Shown: positions 45,678 through 54,281 of the stretch, in pieces | Layout: each line of letters opens with the position of its first letter | Numbering within the stretch: the stretch's first letter is position 1 | Source of the DNA: Rhizobium sp. WYCCWR10014 | Lineage (GTDB): Bacteria; Pseudomonadota; Alphaproteobacteria; Rhizobiales; Rhizobiaceae | Assembly: GCF_001657485.1 (NCBI RefSeq) | Contig: NZ_LXFU01000035.1 | Span: forward strand, 310,001-374,000 | Reading direction: 5' to 3' | DNA length: 64,000 nucleotides | Made by a program: the position numbers and the translations under genes | The notes under the pieces: generated by a model | What the model saw: the letters and a program-made list of their open reading frames with translations, nothing else | Told to the model about the DNA's origin: nothing | Database searches by the model: none

Positions 45678-47273
45678 ATGGCACCTCGCGTTCTCGTATC
45701 CGACGAATTGTCGGAAACCGCCGTCCAGATTTTTCGCGACCGCGGCGTCGAAGTCGATTTCGAACCGCAGCTCGGCAAGGACAAAGATCGTCTGCTCGAA
45801 GTCATCGGCAAGTATGATGGCCTGGCCATCCGCTCCGCCACCAAGGTGACGGAAAAGATCATCGAGCGGGCGACGAACCTCAAGGTCGTCGGCCGTGCCG
45901 GCATCGGCGTCGACAATGTCGATATCCCGGCCGCCTCGCGCCGCGGCATCATCGTGATGAACACGCCCTTCGGCAACTCGATCACGACGGCCGAACACGC
46001 GATCGCGCTGATGTTTGCCGTCGCCCGCCAGCTTCCGGCAGCCGATACCTCGACGCAGGCCGGCAAGTGGGAGAAGTCGAAATTCATGGGCGTCGAGATC
46101 ACTGGCAAGACGCTCGGCGTCATCGGCGCCGGCAATATCGGTTCGATCGTCTGCGCCCGGGCCATCGGCCTGAAGATGCACGTCGTCGCCTACGATCCGT
46201 TTCTCTCCAAGGAGCGCGCCGAAGAGATGGGCGTCACCAAAGTCGAGCTGGAAGAGCTTTTCGCCCGCGCCGACTTCATTACGCTGCATGTGCCGATGAC
46301 CGACAAGACACGCGGCATCCTCAACAAGGAAGCACTGGCGAAGACCAAGCCCGGCGTGCGCATCATCAACTGCGCCCGCGGTGGCCTGGTCGATGAGGCA
46401 GCGCTTGCCGAGGCGATCAAGTCGGGCCATGTCGCGGGTGCCGCCTTCGACGTGTTCGAGGTCGAGCCCGCCAAGGAAAGCCCGCTCTTCGGCCTGCCGA
46501 ACGTCGTCTGCACGCCGCATCTCGGTGCCTCGACGACCGAGGCTCAGGAGAACGTCGCTTTGCAGGTGGCCGAACAGATGGCGGACTACCTCGTCAATGG
46601 TGCGGTCTCCAACGCCATAAACATGCCGTCGATCACGGCTGAGGAAGCGCCGATCCTGAAGCCCTTCATCCGCCTTGCCGATGTTCTCGGCGCCTTCGTC
46701 GGCCAGGTCACCGAAGAGCCGATCAAGGAAATCGAAATCCTCTATGACGGCATCACCGCCAACATGAACACGCGGGCGCTGACGAGCGCTGTGCTCGCCG
46801 GCCTCATCCGTCCGCAGGTCGCCGACGTCAACATGGTTTCGGCGCCGATCATGATCAAGGAAAAGGGCATCGTGCTTTCCGAGGTCAAGCGCGACAAGAC
46901 AGGTGTCTTCGACGGCTATATCAAGCTGACGGTGACGACCGAAAGCATGACGCGCTCGGTCGCCGGCACGGTGTTTTCGGATGGCAAGCCGCGCTTCATC
47001 CAGATCAAGGGCATCAACCTCGATGCCGATGTCGGCTCGCACATGATCTACATCACCAATACCGACGTTCCCGGCATGATCGGCTTCATCGGCACGACGC
47101 TTGGTGCTGCCGGCGTCAACATCGCCAACTTCCAGCTCGGCCGTGACAAGCAGGGCGGCGACGCCATCGCGCTGCTCTATGTCGACGGTAAGGTTGATGA
47201 CGCCGTGCTTGCTGAGTTGACTGCCCACCAGGCGGTTCGCCAGGCAAAGCCGCTGACCTTCAATATCGACTGA
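45678..47273 (+). CDS. serA: D-3-phosphoglycerate dehydrogenase SerA
   Basis: A 531-residue enzyme, the long form: NAD-dependent dehydrogenase core (GKTLGVIGAGNIGSIVCARA as the Rossmann motif, INCARGGLVDEAALAEAI with the active-site Arg, CTPHLGASTTEAQENVA with the His), an allosteric-substrate-binding domain (residues ~320-450), and a C-terminal ACT domain (HMIYITNTDVPGMIGFIGTTLG) for serine feedback. It has AAGGAGG 9 bases before the ATG at 45678 and catalyses the first step of serine synthesis. A strong terminator follows. Confidence 0.96.
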   Translation: MAPRVLVSDELSETAVQIFRDRGVEVDFEPQLGKDKDRLLEVIGKYDGLAIRSATKVTEKIIERATNLKVVGRAGIGVDNVDIPAASRRGIIVMNTPFGNSITTAEHAIALMFAVARQLPAADTSTQAGKWEKSKFMGVEITGKTLGVIGAGNIGSIVCARAIGLKMHVVAYDPFLSKERAEEMGVTKVELEELFARADFITLHVPMTDKTRGILNKEALAKTKPGVRIINCARGGLVDEAALAEAIKSGHVAGAAFDVFEVEPAKESPLFGLPNVVCTPHLGASTTEAQENVALQVAEQMADYLVNGAVSNAINMPSITAEEAPILKPFIRLADVLGAFVGQVTEEPIKEIEILYDGITANMNTRALTSAVLAGLIRPQVADVNMVSAPIMIKEKGIVLSEVKRDKTGVFDGYIKLTVTTESMTRSVAGTVFSDGKPRFIQIKGINLDADVGSHMIYITNTDVPGMIGFIGTTLGAAGVNIANFQLGRDKQGGDAIALLYVDGKVDDAVLAELTAHQAVRQAKPLTFNID

Positions 47274-47295
47274 GTTTTTCCTCCCGAGGAAATGA

Positions 47296-47327
47296 AAAAC
47301 CCGGCGCTGGAAACGGCGCCGGGTTTT
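47296..47327 (+). terminator. Terminator after serA
   Basis: AAAACCCGGCGC (47296-47307), 8-base loop, GCGCCGGGTTTT (47316-47327), then a further T: a perfect 12-base stem 23 bases after the serA stop. Confidence 0.9.
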
Positions 47328-47353
47328 TGCTGCGTCAGGAGCAGGTGAATCTC

Positions 47354-47435
47354 AAAGCGCGTCGCGCTTTAAGTCTTTATTTGATGCATGTCGTGGTCCC
47401 AAAACCGCTGCACACTTTTGGGCGACATGCATTAG
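47354..47435. repeat. Rhizobial palindromic repeat
   Basis: Outer arms ATGCATGTCG (47384-47393) and CGACATGCAT (47423-47432), inner arms CCCAAAA (47398-47404) and TTTTGGG (47416-47422). The unit is preceded by AAAGCGCGTCGCGCTTT (47354-47370). I recognise this as a frequently repeated rhizobial intergenic sequence. Its right end contributes the stop codon of the adjacent minus-strand small gene. Confidence 0.75.
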
Positions 47436-47698
47436 TGGTGCCGGCGTTTCCGGCGGAGGATTTTGCCGAAACGGGCGACATCGTCTTCAGCCTTCGTGCG
47501 GTGAAGGAAGGCGAGCCTGCTGCCGTCGAGACCCTGGAAGAATTCGTCCCAGGAAATCTCTTCCTGCGTTTCAGAGGAAAAATCGACGCGGACGGTTTCA
47601 CTGTCCGGTGCGTTCTTGATCCGGGCGGGATGGCCGCCGCGCTCCTCGATCCAGTGTCTGATCCTGCTGTAATCCGTCGTCGTGCCGAACCTGCCCAT
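47432..47698 (-). CDS. Small hypothetical protein
   Basis: An 88-residue soluble protein: TTTDYSRIRHWIEERGGHPARIKNA, then VRVDFSSETQEEISWDEFFQGLDGSRLAFLHRTK. The layout 'IRxWxEERGGxPA...ISWDEFF..FD...LAFLY' is one I associate with a widespread small conserved family of unknown function (sometimes mislabelled a glucan branching enzyme). AGGAGGG lies upstream of its ATG at 47698. Its stop codon overlaps a palindromic repeat, so the C-terminus (RRKRRHH) may have been altered by that insertion. Confidence 0.75.
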   Translation of the reverse strand: MGRFGTTTDYSRIRHWIEERGGHPARIKNAPDSETVRVDFSSETQEEISWDEFFQGLDGSRLAFLHRTKAEDDVARFGKILRRKRRHH

Positions 47699-47932
47699 GA
47701 AACCCTCCTCAGCAATTCGATTGCGACTTCGATGCCCAAGAACGGACGATCGAGGGAATTGTTCCGTGGTGCCTCAAATATTTTATCGAGGACCGAGATC
47801 GCGATGGCAAACTGCCGCTTTTTGCACATTCTGAAGGCGAAAGCCTAAAGTTTAACCCTGAGTATGATTCTGATTTTATTTAACTTTTCTCAGTATACCC
47901 GTGCCATCGGCATCAACCGCACGCGAATTTCC

Positions 47933-50017
47933 ATGGCCCCCTTGCAGAAGACCGAGCAGACCGAAGCACCGAACGACGACTTCCGGTCATTGTTTGCAAC
48001 GCATCCGTCGCCGATGTGGGTCTATGATCCGATATCGTTGCATTTTCTCATCGTCAACGAGGCGGCGGCAGCACTTTACGGCTATGGGGCGGACGAGTAC
48101 CGGCGCATGACGGTTCTGGATATCCGCCCTGAGCATGAGCGGGAACGGATGAGCGACGCCGTCAGCGGCCGTACCGACATGGAAAAGGCGGAACGCTGGG
48201 TTCACCTCAAGGCGAGCGGCGAGACCTTCGAAGTGCTGACCTATGGCCGAGAAGTGCGTTTCGAGGGCCGGGCCGCAATCCTGGCGATCGTGCAAGATCG
48301 CACCGAGGTCAACGCCGCCAGACGCCAGATGAGCGATACGCGCTCGCTTCTCGACAGCATCGTCGACAACCTGCCGGTCGGCGTCTTCGTCAAGGACATG
48401 GAAGCGGACGGGCTTTACGTTCTCTTCAACGAGGCCTGCGGCGATATCGTCGGCATGAGGGCGGAGCACGTGGTCGGCCGAACCGACCGGGCGCTGTTTC
48501 CTCCCAGTCAGACAGACGCCTTCCGCGAGCAGGATCGCCGGGCCTTCGAAGCCAATGCGACGATCAGCTTCGAGGAGACCATGCTGCGCGCCGATGGCGT
48601 GCCGCGCGTCCTGCGCACCGTCAAGCGCGCCCTGCCGACACCGGAGGGCCATGCGCCGCGTTATCTGCTCGGCATCTCGCAGGACGTGACGGAGGAGCGC
48701 ACAGTCGAGGCAAAGCTTGCCCATCTCGCCATGCACGATTCGCTCACCGGCCTGCCGAACCGGGCGGCATTTTCAAACCATATCAACCAGCGGGCGGTCG
48801 AAGCGGCCGCCGACAGCCCGATCGCGCTGCTCTATATCGACGTCGATCATTTCAAGCATATTAACGACAGCAAGGGACATGCCGCCGGCGACGCGCTGCT
48901 TTGCCAGGTGTCGGAGCGGTTGCTGCAGCTGGCGGAGGAGGGCGATCTCGTTGCCCGTCTCGGCGGCGACGAGTTCGCCGTCGTGCTGGAGCTCGACGAA
49001 CCGGAGCGGGCCGGGCGTTTTGCGCAGCGGCTGCTCAAGGCGTTGAGCCGTGCCTTCGATCTCGACGGCGCCCGGGAGCATGTCACCTGCAGTATCGGCA
49101 TCGCCTTGGCGCCCGATCATGCCGGCGACGCGGATGTGTTGATGCGGCATGCGGATCTGGCGCTCTATGCCGCCAAGGAGAGCGGGCGCTCGACCTATCG
49201 TTTCTACGAGACGGAGATGCGGCTTGCCGCTGAACGCCGGCACGTGATGACCGCCGAATTGTGGGAAGCGCTGGAGAAGCGCCACTTCGAGCTGCATTAC
49301 CAGCCGATCGTGCAGCTCGACAATGACGGCATCGGCGGCTTCGAGGCGCTGATCCGCTGGCGCCATCCCAAGCGCGGGCTGGTGGCGCCGATGGAATTCA
49401 TTCCGCTTGCCGAGGAAACCGGCCTCATCGTGCCGATCGGCGACTGGGTGATCCGGGAAGCCTGCCGCGCGGCTGCCGGCTGGCCCGCCCATTTGAGGAT
49501 CGCCGTCAATCTCTCTGTCAGCCAGTTTCGGCATGCAAGCCTGCTTTCGACCGTGGTCTCGGCGCTCGACGAGACCGGCCTCAATGCCGACCGGCTTGAA
49601 ATCGAAATCACCGAATCCGTATTCCTGACCGATGCCGACCAAAGCCTGCCGCGGCTGCGTGCATTGAAGGAACTCGGCGTTCGCATCGCCATCGACGACT
49701 TCGGCACCGGTTATTCGTCGCTGAGCTATCTCAGGTCGTTCCCCTTCGACAAGATCAAGCTCGACCGCAGCTTCGTTTCGGGCATCGAGACGGATGCCGG
49801 CAATCTCGCCATCGTGCGCGCCGTCGTCGGCATCGGCTCCGGCTTCAACGCGACGACGCTGGCTGAAGGGATCGAGACGGAAGAGCAGTTGCAGCAGCTG
49901 CGCGCTGAAGGCTTCAGCGAGGTGCAGGGCTATCTGCTCGGCCGGCCGATGCCGCAGCACGAGGCGGAGGCGCTGATCCATGGTCGCGCGCTGAAGGCCG
50001 CTTCATCTCGCAGATAG
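47933..50017 (+). CDS. PAS-GGDEF-EAL cyclic-di-GMP protein
   Basis: A 694-residue protein: PAS 1 (residues ~15-120, LFATHPSPMWVYDPISLHF), PAS 2 (~140-255, VDNLPVGVFVKDM), a GGDEF diguanylate cyclase domain (~270-425) with intact RLGGDEFAVV, and an EAL domain (~435-690). The EAL domain has GFEALIRWRHP, EIEITESVFL, IDDFGTGYSSLSYL and AEGIETEEQL, so both activities look competent. It would tune c-di-GMP. No membrane helix is seen, so it is probably a cytoplasmic sensor. The frame starts at 47864; I prefer the ATG at 47933, but neither start has a good ribosome-binding site. Confidence 0.88.
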   Translation: MAPLQKTEQTEAPNDDFRSLFATHPSPMWVYDPISLHFLIVNEAAAALYGYGADEYRRMTVLDIRPEHERERMSDAVSGRTDMEKAERWVHLKASGETFEVLTYGREVRFEGRAAILAIVQDRTEVNAARRQMSDTRSLLDSIVDNLPVGVFVKDMEADGLYVLFNEACGDIVGMRAEHVVGRTDRALFPPSQTDAFREQDRRAFEANATISFEETMLRADGVPRVLRTVKRALPTPEGHAPRYLLGISQDVTEERTVEAKLAHLAMHDSLTGLPNRAAFSNHINQRAVEAAADSPIALLYIDVDHFKHINDSKGHAAGDALLCQVSERLLQLAEEGDLVARLGGDEFAVVLELDEPERAGRFAQRLLKALSRAFDLDGAREHVTCSIGIALAPDHAGDADVLMRHADLALYAAKESGRSTYRFYETEMRLAAERRHVMTAELWEALEKRHFELHYQPIVQLDNDGIGGFEALIRWRHPKRGLVAPMEFIPLAEETGLIVPIGDWVIREACRAAAGWPAHLRIAVNLSVSQFRHASLLSTVVSALDETGLNADRLEIEITESVFLTDADQSLPRLRALKELGVRIAIDDFGTGYSSLSYLRSFPFDKIKLDRSFVSGIETDAGNLAIVRAVVGIGSGFNATTLAEGIETEEQLQQLRAEGFSEVQGYLLGRPMPQHEAEALIHGRALKAASSRR

Positions 50018-50146
50018 AAGTGCTTGCGCGGCAGCTGGGATCAGCCGTCCAGCAGAGGCATGCCGCCTGATGCCATCAAGCATTCGTCATTTTGAGAACG
50101 GCGGCAGAAGCGGCATAATCGTCGCGGGCTGGAAAGGAGGATGTCT

Positions 50147-50248
50147 ATGAAACGCTATTCATTCTCGATGATCGGACTGGCGCTCGTAACCGCCATAATC
50201 GCCAATCCGAGCATCGCATTCGCCTGCAACAAGCTGATCGGCACTTGA
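50147..50248 (+). CDS. 33-residue secreted/membrane peptide
   Basis: [20 protein letters not shown], then [13 protein letters not shown]: a basic start, a hydrophobic core and a signal-peptidase-like PSIAFA before a single cysteine. AAAGGAGG at 50133-50140 sits 6 bases before the ATG, the strongest ribosome-binding site in this area. The stop runs into a GC-rich hairpin (GCCGCACC...GGCGCGGC) and TTTCTTTG, which looks like a terminator. It stands between the c-di-GMP gene and mnmA. Function unknown. Confidence 0.65.
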   Translation: MKRYSFSMIGLALVTAIIANPSIAFACNKLIGT

Positions 50249-50465
50249 GCCGCACCCCCCGCTCCAAGGCGCGGCTTCGGCTGCGCCTTTCTTTGTGTGG
50301 GAATGCGAAACTATCGGGTGCCGAAGGCCGCCCCTTGCGTCCAGGGACAATCCTTTCTATATCGGTGCCTCATCGAGAGACGGCGGTCGATCCCGCCGGA
50401 GATCAGCAATCCGCCGCAATTGCAGCGCAAGGGCGGATCGTGACCGCGCAGAATTGGCACCATCG

Positions 50466-51665
50466 TTGAACACACTGGATTTTGACAAGAAGCCGGAAGA
50501 GACCCGCGTCGTCGTCGCCATGTCGGGCGGCGTCGATTCATCCGTCGTCGCCGGCCTTCTCAAACAGCAGGGTTACGATGTGCTCGGCATCACGCTGCAG
50601 CTTTACGATCATGGCGCCGCCGTTCACCGCGCCGGCTCCTGCTGCGCCGGCCAGGATATCGATGATGCGCGCCGCGTCTGCGAAACGCTCGGCATTCCGC
50701 ATTACGTGCTCGATTACGAAAAGCGCTTTCGTGAGACGGTGATCAACCCCTTCGCCGAAAGCTATGTGGCGGGCGAAACGCCGATCCCTTGTGTTTCCTG
50801 CAACCAGACCGTCAAATTCGCCGATCTTCTGGCGACCGCCAAGGAGCTTGGCGCCGATGCGCTGGCGACCGGCCACTATATCCGCTCGGGACGGAATCCT
50901 TCGCCGGACAATCCCGGCCGCCGCGCGCTTTTCCGACCGGCCGATGCCGACCGCGACCAGAGCTATTTCCTCTTCGCAACGACGCAGGAACAGATCGATT
51001 ATCTCCGCTTTCCGCTGGGCGGCCTGCCGAAGGCCGAAACCCGCAGGCTTGCCGAAGAGATGGGCCTCGTCGTTGCCAAGAAGGCCGACAGCCAGGACAT
51101 CTGCTTCGTGCCGCAGGGCAAATATTCCGACGTCATCACCAAGCTGAAGCCGAATGCGGCGCTTGCCGGTGAGATCGTCCATCTCGACGGCCGCGTGCTC
51201 GGTAGCCATGAAGGCATCCTGCACTTCACGATCGGTCAGCGCCGCGGCATCGGCATCGCCACCGGCGAGCCGCTCTATGTCGTCTTTCTCGACGCCCGCT
51301 CGCGCCGCGTCATCGTCGGACCGAAGGAGGCGTTGGAAACGCACCGCGTCTACCTGCGCGACGTCAACTGGCTGGGCGACGAGACGCTTGCGGAAGCCGC
51401 CGCCGGCAAGGGCTTTGCCTGCTACGCCAAGGTGCGCTCGACACGGGCACCGGCGCCGGCCGTGCTGCATGTCGATGCAACCGGCACCTATGTCGACCTG
51501 ACGGTCGGCGAGGCTGGCATCGCGCCCGGCCAGGCCTGCGCGCTTTATTCCGCCCCCGGCGACAACGCCCGCGTCTTCGGTGGCGGCTTCATCGAACGTT
51601 CCGAGCGCGAGCCTTCGGCGGAAGCCTGCCTGAAGGCCCTTCTGGCCAGCCCCGTCGCCGCCTGA
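50466..51665 (+). CDS. mnmA: tRNA 2-thiouridylase MnmA
   Basis: A 399-residue enzyme that thiolates U34 of tRNA Lys, Glu and Gln. The PP-loop is [18 protein letters not shown], the first catalytic Cys is in [12 protein letters not shown], and the second in [13 protein letters not shown]. The N-terminus [21 protein letters not shown] is as in rhizobial homologs and begins at a TTG (50466), so I use this as the start although no strong Shine-Dalgarno is seen. The frame stays open back to 50295 with unlikely residues. A tRNA-Met gene follows ~135 bases downstream. Confidence 0.92.
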   Translation: MNTLDFDKKPEETRVVVAMSGGVDSSVVAGLLKQQGYDVLGITLQLYDHGAAVHRAGSCCAGQDIDDARRVCETLGIPHYVLDYEKRFRETVINPFAESYVAGETPIPCVSCNQTVKFADLLATAKELGADALATGHYIRSGRNPSPDNPGRRALFRPADADRDQSYFLFATTQEQIDYLRFPLGGLPKAETRRLAEEMGLVVAKKADSQDICFVPQGKYSDVITKLKPNAALAGEIVHLDGRVLGSHEGILHFTIGQRRGIGIATGEPLYVVFLDARSRRVIVGPKEALETHRVYLRDVNWLGDETLAEAAAGKGFACYAKVRSTRAPAPAVLHVDATGTYVDLTVGEAGIAPGQACALYSAPGDNARVFGGGFIERSEREPSAEACLKALLASPVAA

Positions 51666-51800
51666 AACCCATCGGAAACGGGAGGCGGCAAAGCCCACCG
51701 TTTTTCTCGATCATGCGCTTGACACAAAGCCGAAGCGCACCTTATAAGCCGCTCATCCCACGAACCGGCATCGCTTCGCGAGCGGGTATCGTTGACCAGT

Positions 51801-51877
51801 GGCGGAGTAGCTCAGTAGGTCAGAGCAGAGGAATCATAATCCTTGTGTCGGGGGTTCAAATCCCTCCTCCGCTACCA
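51801..51877 (+). tRNA. tRNA-Met (CAT), elongator
   Basis: A 77-base cloverleaf ending in an encoded CCA. Acceptor GGCGGAG pairs with CTCCGCT minus its discriminator, the D-arm has AGCTCAGTAGGTCAGAGC, the anticodon stem GAGGA/TCCTT encloses ATCATAA with CAT at 51835-51837, and the T-arm has GGGTTCAAATCCC. The acceptor begins G-C paired, as in elongator and not initiator Met-tRNA. tRNA 3' ends are common integration sites, but I see no duplicated 3' end downstream. Confidence 0.95.
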
Positions 51878-52033
51878 TCTCCTTATTGCAGAATTAGCGA
51901 TTTTGCGGCTCGGTTTTAAGCCGGTTCCGAAGGCCGTGCTAGCAGATTGATCGCAGCGCCAAACGTGGCGTCGAGGGGACGAAAGCAGTTCGGCCCCTGA
52001 TCTGCAGCATTTCCGCCAACGCCGAGGGCAGGC

Positions 52034-52165
52034 CTATCTGTAGAGCGCCAAAAGCAACAGAGGCATCTTCGTCGCCCAAAGGTGCGATGCGACAGCGATA
52101 ATAATAGCCCATACGGCGAGCGAGAACATGACCGCCGCTAACCTCATCCCGACTGGCTGCATCAT
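52034..52165 (-). CDS. 43-residue single-helix membrane peptide
   Basis: MMQPVGMRLAAVMFSLAVW, then AIIIAVASHLWATKMPLLLLALYR: one or two hydrophobic segments with few charges. It has GGAGG 5-9 bases before the ATGATG start (52160-52165). The stop is TAG. It lies between tRNA-Met and the VCBS-like gene. A membrane peptide (toxin-like, or a small subunit) is possible; nothing identifies it further. Confidence 0.6.
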   Translation of the reverse strand: MMQPVGMRLAAVMFSLAVWAIIIAVASHLWATKMPLLLLALYR

Positions 52166-52325
52166 TTCCTCCATCCCAGCATAACCGTGCCTCCTCGCAC
52201 GATCCTATGTTAGCAAGACGCAACCCGGTCAGCTATCGCAAGATATTGCTATCAGATAGCCACAGCAGAGCGAACTTGGCAAAGATGCAAAGATTTCGGC
52301 GATACGACGCCCTTTTCCCCCTCCG

Positions 52326-53156
52326 TCAAACGATGAAATGAAAGTTGTCGTATTGCGCACCATAATAATCCGGGCCGCTCGTCTCTGTGATGACGGGCTC
52401 CGTGTCGAGCACGAGGGAGTCGATTTCGCCGTAGGCGCTGAGATCGATCACTTGCGGGTCATGAATGCTGTCGGCGGTGACGTTGACCGTGACCAAGAAT
52501 ACGGTATCGCCGTCCAGCTTACCTTCGATCGTCAGAACGTTGTCATAGTCCGATGTGCCGTTTGCGACACTGAATTGCTCGATCTGAAAGTTGCCGCCAT
52601 CGGCGGCTTGGATGGGCGTCCAGAACACACCTCCTCCCAGATAGTGGTTGCCATCCGCTTCCTCCCGCACAGTCGCGTCGTCACCATCGTACCAAGCGCC
52701 CCAATCGAAGCCTTTGTAGCCCGTCGGGAAGTCGTGGTTGCCGACATCCTCGAAATTGACGAAGACGTCGCCGCGTTCCGGCAGGTCTATTGCGATACTG
52801 AACGCGCCAACGTCGGTGGCGCCTTTGCCGTCTGATATCTTGAAGGTGAACTTTTCGACGAGCGCATCTCCCGGTCCGAGCGCTGCCACCACCGGGTTGG
52901 AGTGATTGAGCGCATAGGTGTAGCTGCCGTCGGAGTAAACGGTGAGCGTACCATAGTCTCCTTCAATCGTCGTGCTTGTGGCCGGGGATCCATTGGCCGG
53001 TTGCGGAATGCGTTGTCCATTCACGAAATTGAGGCGTACCGCATCTCCGTCGACATCGGTGGAACTGGTATTTTCGAGAATGTCGCCGCTGATCGGGTCG
53101 TTGATATCGAAAACAGGCAAGTATACGTCGCCTGCGACCGGCTTGTGGTTTGCCAT
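52326..53156 (-). CDS. VCBS/cadherin-like secreted protein
   Basis: A 276-residue acidic protein without an N-terminal signal peptide. Residues ~20-115 form a VCBS/bacterial-cadherin repeat (NDPISGDILENTSSTDVDGDAVRLNFVNG ... GDYGTLTVYSDGSYTYALNHSNPVVAALGPGDALVEKFTFKISDGKG), typical of RTX-type adhesins exported by type I systems. The C-terminal half (FVNFEDVGNHDFPTGYKGFDWGAWY...) is an unidentified beta-rich, jelly-roll-like domain ending in YDNFHFIV. GGGAGGT lies before the ATG at 53156. No type I transporter is nearby. The lower GC and position after a tRNA suggest acquisition. Confidence 0.8.
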   Translation of the reverse strand: MANHKPVAGDVYLPVFDINDPISGDILENTSSTDVDGDAVRLNFVNGQRIPQPANGSPATSTTIEGDYGTLTVYSDGSYTYALNHSNPVVAALGPGDALVEKFTFKISDGKGATDVGAFSIAIDLPERGDVFVNFEDVGNHDFPTGYKGFDWGAWYDGDDATVREEADGNHYLGGGVFWTPIQAADGGNFQIEQFSVANGTSDYDNVLTIEGKLDGDTVFLVTVNVTADSIHDPQVIDLSAYGEIDSLVLDTEPVITETSGPDYYGAQYDNFHFIV

Positions 53157-53564
53157 TTCTACCTCCCGTGTGATGTTCAATTCGACTATGCAACCTTGTC
53201 GGGTATCTGGCAACCGAAATTGATGCAGCGGCAGAGCAATTCCGCCCCGTCAACGTCACAAATTCCGGTCGATTACAGCTCAACTATTCAAGTAAAGGGA
53301 GCGGCATAAACGTCGATCCTGTTGATGAACCAGGATTTACGTCTTGTCTTACGTTGCTGCCCCTTCATCGATCGTGGTGTTTCTCGCCTTTTCAGGCGAT
53401 CCATCAATTCGTCCAGCGGAAAACTTGCAGGCAGGATAATAATGACAGGTCATTCATGACGTCGTCATGACGATATACTGCATCAATTGCTCGGCGCGCC
53501 AAGAGCAATCTTGACGGCGAAAGGGGAGCAATCAGCAGAGCCTGAGCTTCTGCCGATCATCCAA
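53157..53564. promoter_or_regulatory. Upstream region of the VCBS gene with a 17-base palindrome
   Basis: A 408-base stretch lies between the VCBS gene start and the livF stop. It holds a perfect palindrome TCATGACG-T-CGTCATGA at 53454-53470, next to AATGACAGGTCATT (53441-53454), a second short palindrome. These suggest operator sites for a dimeric regulator, about 300 bases upstream of the VCBS start. No gene is supported here. Confidence 0.45.
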
Positions 53565-54281
53565 TCAATGCAGGCCGCCGACCCCGAGCAGGCTCTCGAC
53601 AGCCTCGTGATCCCTGGTGAGATTTTCCGGCGTTCCGCTCCAGGCCAGTCGTCCTCGTTCGAGAATGACGACCTGATCGGCGAAATCGAGCGCGCTCTGG
53701 ATGCGCTGCTCGACCAGCAGGATGGTCATGTCTCCCGTCTTGGCGAGGTCGGTGAAGGCCGCCATCAGTTCCTCGCAGATAACGGGGGCGAGGCCCTCCA
53801 GCGGTTCGTCGAGCAGCAGGACGGAAGGGCGGCCGAGAATGGTGCGGGCCGTGGAGAGCATCTGCTGCTCGCCGCCGGAAAGCTGGCTGCCGAGGTTGCG
53901 GCGGCGCTCCTTCAGGCGCGGGAACATTGCATAGGCCTCCTCTAGCGCCGTCTTCGGTCGCGCCTTCAAGCCGACGAAGAGATTTTCTTCGACCGTCAGC
54001 GTCGGGAAGACGCAGCGTGCCTGCGGCACATATCCGAGGCCTTTATGCGCGCGTGCAGCACTCGGTGCCGTCGTGACATCCGAATTGCCGAGGCGGATGC
54101 TGCCCTCGTATCGCCTGGTCTGCCCGGCAAGCGTCGCCAGCAGCGTGGTCTTGCCCATGCCGTTGCGGCCGAGCACAGCAAGCCTGGCACCTGCCGGCAC
54201 GGAGAAGGAAATGCCTTCGAGCACTCTCGTCGGCCCATATCCGGCCGACAGATTTTCGACCTCAAGCGATATGGCTGGCAT
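53565..54281 (-). CDS. livF: Branched-chain-type ABC transporter ATPase LivF
   Basis: A 238-residue ATPase: Walker A GRNGMGKTTLLATLAG near residue 37, LSGGEQQMLSTARTI as the ABC signature, and VLLLDEPLEGLAP as Walker B. It is shorter, like LivF. The ATG at 54281 follows GGGAG and overlaps the 3' end of livG. It powers uptake of amino acids or related acids by the LivHM permease. It is the last gene of the operon. Confidence 0.93.
   Translation of the reverse strand: MPAISLEVENLSAGYGPTRVLEGISFSVPAGARLAVLGRNGMGKTTLLATLAGQTRRYEGSIRLGNSDVTTAPSAARAHKGLGYVPQARCVFPTLTVEENLFVGLKARPKTALEEAYAMFPRLKERRRNLGSQLSGGEQQMLSTARTILGRPSVLLLDEPLEGLAPVICEELMAAFTDLAKTGDMTILLVEQRIQSALDFADQVVILERGRLAWSGTPENLTRDHEAVESLLGVGGLH

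Noticed and set aside
44289-47228. 979-codon open frame on the minus strand
   Set aside because: It is antisense to serC and serA, whose motifs are complete; long antisense frames are expected in this GC-rich codon pattern, and the translation has no recognisable domain.
51939-52223. 94-codon minus-strand frame near tRNA-Met
   Set aside because: The 43-residue frame at 52034-52165 in another phase has a strong Shine-Dalgarno and a coherent membrane product; the longer frame has neither.
51801-53564. Integrated island or prophage at tRNA-Met
   Set aside because: No integrase, transposase, phage gene or repeated tRNA 3' end is visible in the segment.
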